A stretch of 64,000 nucleotides of DNA from CAUTUX01 sp963542015 (GTDB taxonomy: Bacteria > Bacillota > Clostridia > Christensenellales > CAG-917): positions 1-64,000 of the forward strand of contig CAUTUX010000002.1 in NCBI GenBank assembly GCA_963542015.1, in the 5' to 3' direction. Below the pieces are notes generated by a model. The model was given only the letters and a program-made list of their open reading frames with translations. It did not search any database and was not told the DNA's origin. Of this stretch, positions 18,392-26,581 are shown one piece after another. The position numbers were made by a program, and so were the translations under genes. Within the stretch, counting starts at the first letter, position 1, and each line of letters starts with the position of its first letter.

Positions 18392-18594
18392 TATTCTCTC
18401 TCCTTCGCCCCAGCGACTACTTTCATATCAAACATGGCTAATGCTTGGTTTACCTTATCCAACCTAAGGGTCTTCTTCCCTGACTCAAGCTCACGGACAA
18501 ATCGCAGACCTAACCCCGACCTCATTGCAAATTCCTCTTGAGTGAGCCCGAGTTTCTTCCTGTTTATTCGTACAACATCAGATATTTCATTCAT
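18391..18594 (-). CDS. HipB-like XRE-family repressor
   Basis: A 67-residue DNA-binding protein with one helix-turn-helix: L-G-L-T-Q-E-E-F-A-x-R-S-G-L-G-L-R-F-V-R-E-L-E-S-G-K-K-T-L-R-L-D-K. By family it should autorepress the locus and join HipS and HipT in a complex. The start at 18594 has no clear Shine-Dalgarno sequence; a TAATAT box ends about seven bases upstream, so the message may be leaderless. Two matching palindromes lie upstream (18606-18622 and 18647-18663). First gene of three in order B-S-T. Confidence 0.88.
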   Translation of the reverse strand: MNEISDVVRINRKKLGLTQEEFAMRSGLGLRFVRELESGKKTLRLDKVNQALAMFDMKVVAGAKERE

Positions 18595-18605
18595 AATTAA
18601 ATATT

Positions 18606-18622
18606 ACACCCTATAGGGTATA
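18606..18622. promoter_or_regulatory. putative HipB operator 1
   Basis: Perfect 12-bp palindrome ACCCTATAGGGT (18608-18619), flanked to read TATACCC on one strand. It begins 14 bp upstream of the hipB start and would overlap the promoter. It shares the half site TATACCC with operator 2. Confidence 0.55.
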
Positions 18623-18646
18623 TTTAATAACTTATATAAGTGTTTT

Positions 18647-18663
18647 AGCCCCTTTCGGGTATA
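18647..18663. promoter_or_regulatory. putative HipB operator 2
   Basis: Imperfect copy of operator 1: on the minus strand TATACCC-GAAA-GGGG, against TATACCC-TATA-GGGT. The two centres are 41 bp apart, close to four helical turns, so two HipB dimers would sit on the same face of the DNA, as in other hip loci with paired operators. Confidence 0.5.
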
Positions 18664-18922
18664 GTTTAGTCGTTTTTTTGTATATCCGCCTTTCCCTCAC
18701 AGCTGATTGTATCCTATTGGCATGTTCTTTTTTGCAATTTTATTACCTTTCTTGCACCCAAAATTATTTTGGAATTTTCTCTGCTAGTAAAAAAATACAA
18801 CAAAAACTTTTTAGTAATTTTGCTCAAAAAAATGGCTATTTTACTAGTTTTTTTGCATGTTGGCATCCTTCCAACTGTCAAAGGTTTGTTGTTTCTTTAT
18901 TTATGAAAAAATATATGTTTTT
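18664..18922. other. non-coding gap with inverted repeats
   Basis: No gene is supported between the hip operators and the end of the next operon. Two AT-rich inverted repeats are visible. CTAGTAAAA (18784-18792) pairs with TTTTACTAG (18839-18847), which is followed by T7. TGAAAAAA (18904-18911) pairs with TTTTTTCA (18918-18925), overlapping the stop codon of the next gene and possibly acting as a weak terminator for it. Confidence 0.4.
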
Positions 18923-19552
18923 TCAGTTCCCAAATACATCTTTGTCGTCATCGTCGTTCAGTATTGTTTTCTTCTCAGTTTTTTCTTCAATGTGTAACCG
19001 TTTTACATATATTTCACGGTAAATGTATCTATATAAAAACAATACTGCGTAATCTGCGAGTATGGTGAATACATGCCAGAGTCCCAAGAGTGATAATATA
19101 AATCCCACTTTAGATGTCTTCTCTTTCAATTTTATTAATATCTGAGTTGTTGCATAAAATTCTTTGAAGAAAAATTTTTTGATTAAAGCATACTGACACC
19201 AAAAGGCTATATTTAAAATGATAACAGCTAACAACATTCCAAAATATTTTTTGTATTTTGTTCTGTCCCATCCTGCCAACACTAACGCACTCGGTCCAAT
19301 CCAAAATATAAACATAAATGACAAAATGTACTTGCTTGTAACGAATGGTGCAGCTGTTGCGACAATGATATATGCCAGCACACCTGCCGTATAGAGCTTC
19401 TCACAAAAAGGTATACAAATTGTGACGGCAACTAATAAAAGAACCGTTAGGTCAACAACTTGTGCAAATCTTGCAATTGCCAAAAGTACTATCGACACTG
19501 CAACTGCTATAGCCGAATATGTAATTGTCTTTACATGTTTTGTGTGTTTCAT
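18923..19552 (-). CDS. integral membrane protein, ECF S-component-like
   Basis: A 209-residue protein with about five or six hydrophobic helices and a charged cytoplasmic tail (K-R-L-H-I-E-E-K-T-E-K-K, then a D-D-D-D-K-D stretch). The short helices, small loops and size recall substrate-binding S components of ECF transporters, but I see no family motif, so this is only a guess from shape. Last gene of the six-gene operon that starts with the P-loop protein at 23978; it starts directly after the stop of the Cys-rich protein. Confidence 0.65.
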   Translation of the reverse strand: MKHTKHVKTITYSAIAVAVSIVLLAIARFAQVVDLTVLLLVAVTICIPFCEKLYTAGVLAYIIVATAAPFVTSKYILSFMFIFWIGPSALVLAGWDRTKYKKYFGMLLAVIILNIAFWCQYALIKKFFFKEFYATTQILIKLKEKTSKVGFILSLLGLWHVFTILADYAVLFLYRYIYREIYVKRLHIEEKTEKKTILNDDDDKDVFGN

Positions 19553-20188
19553 TTAACAAGGAAGTAAGTCACCACCGAGACATTCGCAACAGCAGTCGGC
19601 ACATATTAATCCCTGACATACTCCACAACAAACATTTCTCCCTCTATCACCATTCATTCCTTGATTTGGAGAGTATGTTCTTTCAGTTTTTGTCTGTCTT
19701 TCTTCTTCATTTCCAAAAGCTGTCTTTGCAATCTCGCTTGCACACAATTTATCATATGCCTGTCTGTATTTTGCATTCATAGGCTCGAGCGACATAGCTA
19801 TTTCAAGTTGTTTTTTTGATTCTGACTGCCAATTCTGTTCATAGTAAATCATAGCTTGATGATAATGCCACTCACCATCTCTCATATCAATACCATCTAA
19901 AATGCTCTGAGCTTCTGAAATATTCTTCGCCTTTAAAGCTTTTCTCACTGGCATAAAAACATCTACTGTTCCTTCTAATGCCGTACCGTCTGTACTCTTG
20001 CTGTTTATATATTCAAGTGCTGATATATAATTAGCCTCTATCTCTGCTTGGATATCTTTCTTTTTCTTTTCATCTACTTCAGATTTTTCCACCTCACTCA
20101 GTTTTTCTCTGCGTTTAGCTTCCAAGTCATCAACTGTTGCAATTTCATCCAATCCAAAATACTCTAATTCTTTTCTGCTCATGTCCAT
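19553..20188 (-). CDS. J/TPR-like protein with Cys-rich C-terminus
   Basis: A 211-residue protein. Residues 1-60 have the spacing of a J domain (aromatic-G-L-D-E start, then K-R-R-E-K-L-x-E and a closing Y-I-S-A-L-x-Y-I helix) but no HPD motif. The middle (about 75-150) looks like tetratricopeptide helices, with W-H-Y-H-Q-A-M-I-Y-Y-E-Q-N-W and A-M-S-L-E-P-M-N-A-K-Y. The last 26 residues hold nine cysteines, including C-C-G-V-C and C-A-D-C-C-C-E-C. Proteins with this tail, often with a true J domain, are found next to DUF5685 genes in Clostridia, as here. A metal-binding or chaperone role is inference. Confidence 0.75.
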   Translation of the reverse strand: MDMSRKELEYFGLDEIATVDDLEAKRREKLSEVEKSEVDEKKKKDIQAEIEANYISALEYINSKSTDGTALEGTVDVFMPVRKALKAKNISEAQSILDGIDMRDGEWHYHQAMIYYEQNWQSESKKQLEIAMSLEPMNAKYRQAYDKLCASEIAKTAFGNEEERQTKTERTYSPNQGMNGDRGRNVCCGVCQGLICADCCCECLGGDLLPC

Positions 20189-20228
20189 TCATTCTACCAA
20201 ATTTTCACTTCAACTAAAATAAAAAATT

Positions 20229-21092
20229 TTATACCCGTTGACTGTATCTGCATCTTTTCTCTCCAGACAATACTGTGTCAATTTGATTTCTAATTCCTAA
20301 ATAAATAATATTTGAAAGTATTCCTTCAAACTCTATGACTTCCATTTTGTCATAACATTCAACTATCCTGCTATATGCTGAATTTAATAAAAACGATACC
20401 TCGTCCTTGTGTTCATTTAAATATTCTTTTTTGTCTACACATGAACCATAACTAAGAATAACAGGGTTATATGTCTTGTTCTTAGTATCTTCTTCAACAT
20501 CATCAACCGCATCAAAAAGATATATCAATTTCCCTATGTTGTATATAAAATTACTTTCTTCATAAGTTAATGTTTTAAATTGACAAGTTATATCTTGCAA
20601 CATCTTTGCAGATGTGTCTGCAACTTTATCAATGTTTGTGCACTGTTCTTTTTCAAGTTCTCTAAGTTTTTTATATGATTCCTCAATAATGGTATTAATA
20701 ATTGGTTCTCTCTTTTTCGCTTTTCTTGTCCTAAGAGCAAATGATGTTCGTATAATTCTTCTAGATTTCTTTCCATCAAGTATGTCGTCTGTGAGGCTGT
20801 AGTAAAGCAATAAGACTGCAACATCTGCAACCCTAATTGTTAGGTCGTCAATCTTTACGACATTCTTTTTTTTCATTGCAATCATGCATGTTTCTGATTT
20901 TATTGCGACTTCTTTTCTCAATATAGCATGTATAAATATGTCAAAAAATGTTGCATCGTAATTTGCAGAAAGCCTTGTTAGTTGATTGCCCTCTCGTGAT
21001 AATGCCTTACACAGTGAACAGTAAAATGCATTGTACACTTGAAAATCTTTTATATATAAATTTGCTTTATCTGGAACTATATATCCGAACAT
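20229..21092 (-). CDS. DUF5685 family protein
   Basis: A 287-residue soluble protein that opens with the family hallmark F-G-Y-I-x-P-D-K-x-x-L, followed by Y-x-A-F-Y-C-S-L-C-K-A-L. The two Cys of C-S-L-C plus later cysteines suggest metal binding. The rest is helical, with D-D-I-L-D-G-K and D-A-V-D-D-V-E-E-D acidic segments that recall the all-alpha prenyltransferase-like pattern, though I would not call it an enzyme. Family function is unknown. It shares a base with the trpS stop and is followed 40 bp later by its usual partner, the Cys-rich J/TPR-like protein. Confidence 0.8.
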   Translation of the reverse strand: MFGYIVPDKANLYIKDFQVYNAFYCSLCKALSREGNQLTRLSANYDATFFDIFIHAILRKEVAIKSETCMIAMKKKNVVKIDDLTIRVADVAVLLLYYSLTDDILDGKKSRRIIRTSFALRTRKAKKREPIINTIIEESYKKLRELEKEQCTNIDKVADTSAKMLQDITCQFKTLTYEESNFIYNIGKLIYLFDAVDDVEEDTKNKTYNPVILSYGSCVDKKEYLNEHKDEVSFLLNSAYSRIVECYDKMEVIEFEGILSNIIYLGIRNQIDTVLSGEKRCRYSQRV

Positions 21093-22087
21093 TACTGGTT
21101 ATTAACTAAACCCATTTTATCTCTTACTTCATATAAAGTTTTTTCTGCAATTACCTTCGCTTGCTCTGCACCTTGTGTGGCAATTGAAAGTATTGTTGCT
21201 GGATCCTTTAGAAGTTGAATATATTTTTCACGAACTGGCTTTAATCCAGCATTCACCGCATCAGCAACTGCCATTTTAAATTGACCATATCCAAATGATG
21301 TAAACTCTTTTTCCGCATCTTCAATACTTTTGTTTTGTATTGTTGCGTATATTGTCAAAAGATTACTTATGCCTGGCTTGTCTTCTCTATATACAATTTC
21401 TGAACCACTATCTGTAACTGCTCTTTTAAATTTTTTAATTGTCACTTCATCACTATCAAAGACTGATATTGTTGCATTTGCATCTTTATCGCTTTTTGAC
21501 ATCTTACTACTTGGATCTTGTAAGGAACATATTTTTGCCCCAGTTTTCTGAATGTATGGTTCGGGAACTACAAATGTTTCGCCATATACATTGTTAAATC
21601 TTTCTGCAATATTTCTTGTTATCTCAAGATGTTGTTTTTGATCGACCCCAACAGGTACAAGGTTTGATTTAAACAATAAAATATCAGCAGCCATTAAAAC
21701 TGGATATGTAAATAAACCAGCATTTATATTTTCCGAATGTTTTTGTGATTTATCCTTAAACTGTGTCATTCGGGAAAGCTCACCAATGTATGTGTTGCAA
21801 TTCAACAACCATGCAAGTTCACAGTGTGCTGAAACTGCTGATTGAAAATATACTGTAGCTTTTTTTGGATCTACACCGCACGCAAGTAACTGTGCAAAAA
21901 AGTTAATACATGATTGTCTGAATTCCTTAGGATCTTGTCTTATCGTTAAGGCATGTAAATCGGCTATAAAAAAAAGTGACTGGTAATCATCCTGCATCTC
22001 TTGCCAATTCTTTACGGCTCCAAGATAATTTCCAAGTGTCATTACTCCTGTAGGCTGTATTCCGCTGATTATTCTTTTTTTATTCAT
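21092..22087 (-). CDS. trpS: tryptophanyl-tRNA synthetase
   Basis: Charges tRNA-Trp. The 331-residue class I synthetase has the HIGH-equivalent T-L-G-N in G-I-Q-P-T-G-V-M-T-L-G-N-Y-L-G-A and the K-M-S-K-S signature followed by D-K-D-A; M-A-A-D-I-L and G-V-D-Q-K-Q-H-L-E are also typical. The ATG overlaps the thrC stop by 8 bp. Worth noting: TrpS is the known target of HipT kinases, and a hipBST-like locus lies about 2.5 kb downstream on the same strand. Confidence 0.96.
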   Translation of the reverse strand: MNKKRIISGIQPTGVMTLGNYLGAVKNWQEMQDDYQSLFFIADLHALTIRQDPKEFRQSCINFFAQLLACGVDPKKATVYFQSAVSAHCELAWLLNCNTYIGELSRMTQFKDKSQKHSENINAGLFTYPVLMAADILLFKSNLVPVGVDQKQHLEITRNIAERFNNVYGETFVVPEPYIQKTGAKICSLQDPSSKMSKSDKDANATISVFDSDEVTIKKFKRAVTDSGSEIVYREDKPGISNLLTIYATIQNKSIEDAEKEFTSFGYGQFKMAVADAVNAGLKPVREKYIQLLKDPATILSIATQGAEQAKVIAEKTLYEVRDKMGLVNNQ

Positions 22088-23558
22088 TTATTCCCATTAC
22101 TGCAAGAATTGTTTTTCGAGCATCTTCTTTATTGATTGTTTTACTATGTATGATTTTTTTATCTTTTAAATTTGCAATGTTGTCAGGACATTCCCACGCT
22201 GTATAGTCCTCAAGCTTAGATAAAGACATAACTGCATCCTTTTCTTTCTTTCCAGATATGGCATTATATACATCTATAGCAAATTTAAATGGACTCGCTG
22301 TAGATACAATAACTGTATATATATTTTCAAAATCTTTTACATGACTATCATAAACTGCTTTTGCAACTGCTGTATGCGTATCGAACAAATAATCTTCCTC
22401 TGTAAATGATTTCTTTATCGTTTCTCTTGTGTCATCCTCATCTGCCCAGTCGGCTTTGAATATACTGTTTTTTAAAACTTCCTTATCTACCGTGAACTTG
22501 CCTTTTTCGGATAAACTTTTGTAGATCTCTCTAATATATTCACTGTTTCTGCCAGTTAATTCAAAGAGCAATCTTTCCAAATTCGATGATATTAAAATAT
22601 CCATCGATGGAGAAATGGTTTTAAAAAATTCTCTATTGATGTTATATTCTCCAGTCTCAAAAAAGTTCGTCAATATATTATTCTTATTTGATGCAATTAT
22701 TAGATTATTAATAGGTAACCCCATCTTAAACGCATAATACCCTGCAAGAATATTCCCAAAGTTTCCAGTTGGAACAATGAAGTTTATTTTCTCACCATTT
22801 TTAATTTGTCCCGAACTTACAAGCGATGCATATGTGTATATGTAATAAGCAATTTGAGGGGCAAGTCTTCCAAAATTTATTGAATTTGCAGAAGACATAA
22901 CAATATTTTTCTCTTTCAATTTATCTATTATTTCTTTGTCATTAAAAATTGCTTTAACTGTGCTTTGAGCATCGTCAAAATTTCCATTTATTGAAAAAAC
23001 ATGTACATTATTTCCTTCTTGCGTAAGCATCTGCAATTTCTGCATTTCACTTACTCCGTCATTTGGAAATAAAACTGTTATCTCAGTACCAGCAACATCT
23101 TTAAATCCCTCTAGTGCTGCCTTGCCCGTGTCTCCACTTGTGGCTACTAATATAAGAGTCTTTTCATTTTTCTTTAATATCTTCTTACTCTCAACAATTA
23201 AATATGGCAACACAGTTAATGCCATGTCTTTAAATGCAAATGTTGGTCCGTGCCATAACTCCATGACTGCCAAATGATCGGCAATTATTGAAACTTGACA
23301 AGCCTCTCCATCGAATTTTGAATACGCCTTTTTTGTTATGTCGAGAAGTTTTTCATATCCTATATCATCTAAATAAAGAGATAACACTTTTGCAGCACAC
23401 TCTTCATATGGCATTTCAGCAAATTCTGCAATATCGTCAAGTGTAATTAAAGGAAAAGATTGAGGAACAAATAATCCCCCATCGTCAGCTATTCCCTTAA
23501 TAATTGCCTCACAAGGCTTGTATTCTTTCTTGCCGTCTCGTGTACTTACAAATTTCAT
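22080..23558 (-). CDS. thrC: threonine synthase
   Basis: PLP enzyme converting O-phosphohomoserine to threonine. The 492-residue protein has the family N-terminus, the PLP lysine in T-F-A-F-K-D-M-A-L-T, the phosphate-binding S-G-D-T-G-K-A-A, and the N-S-I-N-F-G-R-L-A-P-Q segment, which together indicate the long fungal/Gram-negative-like type of ThrC. The gene starts directly after the P-loop gene's stop and overlaps trpS. No homoserine dehydrogenase or kinase gene is next to it. Confidence 0.95.
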   Translation of the reverse strand: MKFVSTRDGKKEYKPCEAIIKGIADDGGLFVPQSFPLITLDDIAEFAEMPYEECAAKVLSLYLDDIGYEKLLDITKKAYSKFDGEACQVSIIADHLAVMELWHGPTFAFKDMALTVLPYLIVESKKILKKNEKTLILVATSGDTGKAALEGFKDVAGTEITVLFPNDGVSEMQKLQMLTQEGNNVHVFSINGNFDDAQSTVKAIFNDKEIIDKLKEKNIVMSSANSINFGRLAPQIAYYIYTYASLVSSGQIKNGEKINFIVPTGNFGNILAGYYAFKMGLPINNLIIASNKNNILTNFFETGEYNINREFFKTISPSMDILISSNLERLLFELTGRNSEYIREIYKSLSEKGKFTVDKEVLKNSIFKADWADEDDTRETIKKSFTEEDYLFDTHTAVAKAVYDSHVKDFENIYTVIVSTASPFKFAIDVYNAISGKKEKDAVMSLSKLEDYTAWECPDNIANLKDKKIIHSKTINKEDARKTILAVMGINE

Positions 23559-23978
23559 TTATTTCTTTTTCTTTATAAACTTTGGTGTATTCTCCGCACT
23601 ACTGCTTACACTCACACAAAAATTAACTTTTGTATTGTCTGCAATTTTAGCTAAATTCGTGAAGAAATATTCCATTTCTGATACTTGTTTGTTTAATAAT
23701 CTATGTGCTCCATCTATATACATTGTCTGAATATCGTAATTTGCAGATAATACTCCGCAAATAAATCCAAGCATCATATCTTCAGTTAGCGTAGCGACAC
23801 TCATTCCACTTTCTTCAATAGGTATTAATCTGACCTTGTTAGATACTGCATGTATATTTTTATTTTTATCTGTTAAAAAAACGATATCTCCTTTCGCCTT
23901 TTCAACCTCTGTATTTGCCAGATCAATCATGGCTTTTGTTTTTCCAAAACCCTTTTCACCTATTATGTAATTAATCAT
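23559..23978 (-). CDS. small P-loop ATP-binding protein, unknown role
   Basis: A 139-residue protein with a clear Walker A motif G-E-K-G-F-G-K-T-K right at the N-terminus and a possible Walker B strand (I-Q-T-M-Y-I-D-G-A-H). The C-terminus ends in a run of lysines. Proteins of this kind are often annotated in Clostridia only as ATP-binding. I place the start at the ATG at 23978, just after GGAGGGG; a further ATG upstream overlaps that site. First gene of the operon with thrC, trpS, DUF5685 and two more. Confidence 0.75.
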   Translation of the reverse strand: MINYIIGEKGFGKTKAMIDLANTEVEKAKGDIVFLTDKNKNIHAVSNKVRLIPIEESGMSVATLTEDMMLGFICGVLSANYDIQTMYIDGAHRLLNKQVSEMEYFFTNLAKIADNTKVNFCVSVSSSAENTPKFIKKKK

Positions 23979-24048
23979 TTTCCCCTCCATTTAATTCGCT
24001 TTCGCTACTTAAATTTTAGCATATGCCTCGCTCTGTCTTCAATATTGA

Positions 24049-25440
24049 TTATTTTTCTTCCGTCAGTTTGCTGTACAGTTTTGGGTCATGTTTCTTTAAC
24101 ATTTTCTTTAACTCTGAGTCACTCATTGATGTGGTTCTGCCAGCTGCATATTCTTCATCAATGTCATTTTTCATTTTTAAAACTACATCGCTCTGCTTGT
24201 CGATCTTTTCATCTTCTGATAATGAGAAGAAATTATTGATCCAAAAAGCAACTCCTGCAAGTCCACTAAATGCATCAATTATTACTCCTGGTGGTCTATT
24301 GAGAATTTTTTCAGTATCAAAAATATTGTAGATTTCAGGATTCTTCAACATTCCATCTGCATGTATTCCAGCCTTTGTTGCATTAAAATTCTTTCCAACA
24401 AAAGGTGTTCTCGCTGGTATTTCTATCTTCATCACTTTTTCGAAGTATTCCGCAATTTCTGTGATAACGGTTAAATCCATTCCGCCAGTATTACCACGAA
24501 GACTTGCATACTCTATACACATTGCCTCAAGTGGTGTATTTCCTGTTCTTTCTCCTATTCCCATCAACGTTGTTGATACGCTTGAACAACCATATAACCA
24601 TGCCGTTGATGAGTTCACAACTGCCTTATGAAAGTCATTGTGACCGTGCCATTCAAGTCTTTCTTCTGGAATTTCAGCATAGTGCTTTAGTCCATATACA
24701 ATGCCTTGAACAGATCTAGGCAATGATGTTCCAGGATATGTGATGCCGTATCCCATTGTGTCGCACATCCTTATTTTAATTGGAATACCACTTTCATTTG
24801 ATAGATTCTGTAACTCTATTGCAAACGGAAGAACAAAACCATAAAAATCTGCCCTTGTTATATCTTCAAAATGACATCTTGGAACTATGTTCCTCTCCAA
24901 TGCCATTTTTACTATAGACAAATATTTATCTAAAGCTTCCCTTCTGGTTAACTTCATTTTCTTAAAAATATGATAGTCAGAACAACTTACGAGGATACCT
25001 GTTTCCTTAATTCCCATATTCTTAACAAGCTCAAAATCTTTTTCGTTTGCTCTAATCCAACTTGTGACCTCTGGGAACTTATACCCAAGTTCTTGGCACT
25101 TTCTTACCGCTTCCTTATCTTTGTCGGAATACAAGAAAAATTCACTCTGTCTTATTATTCCTTTAGGTCCGCCAAGTTTGCTTAAAAATTTAAAAAGTGT
25201 AACTATGTTTTCAACAGAAAAAGGCTCACATGCCTGTTGCCCATCTCTAAATGTTGTGTCTGTTATGTATAAATTTTTTGCACATTCCATAGGAACATGT
25301 CTCATATTGAATGTTACCCTTGGAACACTCCCATATGGAAATATTTTTCTATTGAGATTAGGTTGAGCCACATCCTGCAAGGATGGTCTGTACATATTCT
25401 CTTCAATTATATTTTTGTTGTGATTAAACTTTACTATCAT
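24049..25440 (-). CDS. Re-citrate synthase / isopropylmalate synthase homologue
   Basis: A 463-residue DRE-TIM acyltransferase of the HMGL-like family. The catalytic T-D-T-T-F-R-D-G-Q-Q motif lies near residue 60, with the metal-binding H-G-H-N-D further on and G-I-H-A-D-G near the end. It lacks the LeuA regulatory domain. Its sequence around P-Y-G-x-V-P-R-V and the G-G-P-x-G-x-I-R-Q-S-E-F-F-L-Y segment matches the clostridial group that includes the Clostridium kluyveri Re-citrate synthase, which makes citrate from oxaloacetate and acetyl-CoA; this assignment is from memory of the family. Alternatives: homocitrate or isopropylmalate synthase. It lies 52 bp downstream of prfA. Confidence 0.8.
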   Translation of the reverse strand: MIVKFNHNKNIIEENMYRPSLQDVAQPNLNRKIFPYGSVPRVTFNMRHVPMECAKNLYITDTTFRDGQQACEPFSVENIVTLFKFLSKLGGPKGIIRQSEFFLYSDKDKEAVRKCQELGYKFPEVTSWIRANEKDFELVKNMGIKETGILVSCSDYHIFKKMKLTRREALDKYLSIVKMALERNIVPRCHFEDITRADFYGFVLPFAIELQNLSNESGIPIKIRMCDTMGYGITYPGTSLPRSVQGIVYGLKHYAEIPEERLEWHGHNDFHKAVVNSSTAWLYGCSSVSTTLMGIGERTGNTPLEAMCIEYASLRGNTGGMDLTVITEIAEYFEKVMKIEIPARTPFVGKNFNATKAGIHADGMLKNPEIYNIFDTEKILNRPPGVIIDAFSGLAGVAFWINNFFSLSEDEKIDKQSDVVLKMKNDIDEEYAAGRTTSMSDSELKKMLKKHDPKLYSKLTEEK

Positions 25441-25492
25441 TTTGTCACCTGAATTTTTATAAGTTTACCATACTTTGACATCTCTGTATAAC

Positions 25493-26581
25493 TTAATCGT
25501 CAATTGACTCCATCAGTTTATTCTGCATCGCAATTCTCAATGCGGAAATCATCTCATCCATATCGCCCAACATAAACTTATCAAGTGTATATAAAGTTAG
25601 TCCGATTCTGTGGTCTGTAACCCGCCCTTGCGGGAAATTGTATGTCCTTATTCTTTCACTTCTATCTCCAGTGCCTACTTGTATTCTTCTATTTTCTGCA
25701 TATTCCTTATCTGCCTGTGATTGATAAAAATCATACAATCTACTCTTTAAAACTTTCATCGCCTTTTCTCTATTTTTAATCTGGCTTCTTTCATCTTGGC
25801 ATTCAACAATTATACCTGTAGGGATATGAGTTATTCTTATTGCAGATTCGGTTTTATTAACATGTTGTCCACCAGCACCACCACTTCTGTATGTATCAAT
25901 TTTCAAATCATTTTCATTAATTACAACTTCTACATCTTCCGCTTCTGGCAATACCGCAACAGTTACTGTCGATGTATGAACTCTTCCTTGTGATTCTGTG
26001 GCTGGGACTCTCTGCACTCTATGAACTCCACTTTCAAATTTTAACTTACCATATACTCCTTTGCCAGTTATCATAAAGACTAGTTCTTTTGCACCGCCAA
26101 GTTCGCTGTAGCTCATATTCACTTCTTCCACTTTCCATTTATTGGCATCTGCATAATGTTTATACATTTTCATAAGCTCCGTCCCAAACAATCCAGCTTC
26201 ATCTCCACCTGCTCCAGAACGAATTTCCATGATTACATTGTTATCCTCATTAGGATCCTTAGGCAACATTGCTATTTTTAATTTTTCTTCAGTCTCTTCC
26301 ATTTGAGACTTCAAGGTTTCAATTTCATCTTTTGCCATTTGTCTCATACTTGGATCTGTCTCCGTCTCAAGCATTTGACGACATTCAGAAAGTGTTTCTC
26401 TCTGAACTTTGTATTCTTTGTATATATCAACAACTTCCTCTATAGATGACATTTCTTTTGTATACTTTTTGTAAAGTTCTTGATTCCCTATTACATCACT
26501 GTCACATACCAACTTAGATAACTCTTCATATCTCTGTGAAAGCTTATCAAGCTTTGTTATTGTCTTTTCTGTTATTATCAC
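25493..26581 (-). CDS. prfA: peptide chain release factor 1
   Basis: Reads UAA and UAG stop codons and releases the peptide. The 362 residues contain the stop-codon-reading P-A-T tripeptide (V-P-A-T-E-S-Q-G-R) and the catalytic G-G-Q in [15 protein letters not shown]. The Gln of GGQ is the target of PrmC methylation, and the gene for that enzyme overlaps this one by 4 bp just upstream. Confidence 0.97.
   Translation of the reverse strand: MIITEKTITKLDKLSQRYEELSKLVCDSDVIGNQELYKKYTKEMSSIEEVVDIYKEYKVQRETLSECRQMLETETDPSMRQMAKDEIETLKSQMEETEEKLKIAMLPKDPNEDNNVIMEIRSGAGGDEAGLFGTELMKMYKHYADANKWKVEEVNMSYSELGGAKELVFMITGKGVYGKLKFESGVHRVQRVPATESQGRVHTSTVTVAVLPEAEDVEVVINENDLKIDTYRSGGAGGQHVNKTESAIRITHIPTGIIVECQDERSQIKNREKAMKVLKSRLYDFYQSQADKEYAENRRIQVGTGDRSERIRTYNFPQGRVTDHRIGLTLYTLDKFMLGDMDEMISALRIAMQNKLMESIDD

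Noticed and set aside
18678..19022. Forward open frame upstream of hipB
   Set aside because: It runs into the coding end of the membrane protein on the other strand, has Phe/Leu/Ser-rich content of a shadow, and no ribosome binding site.
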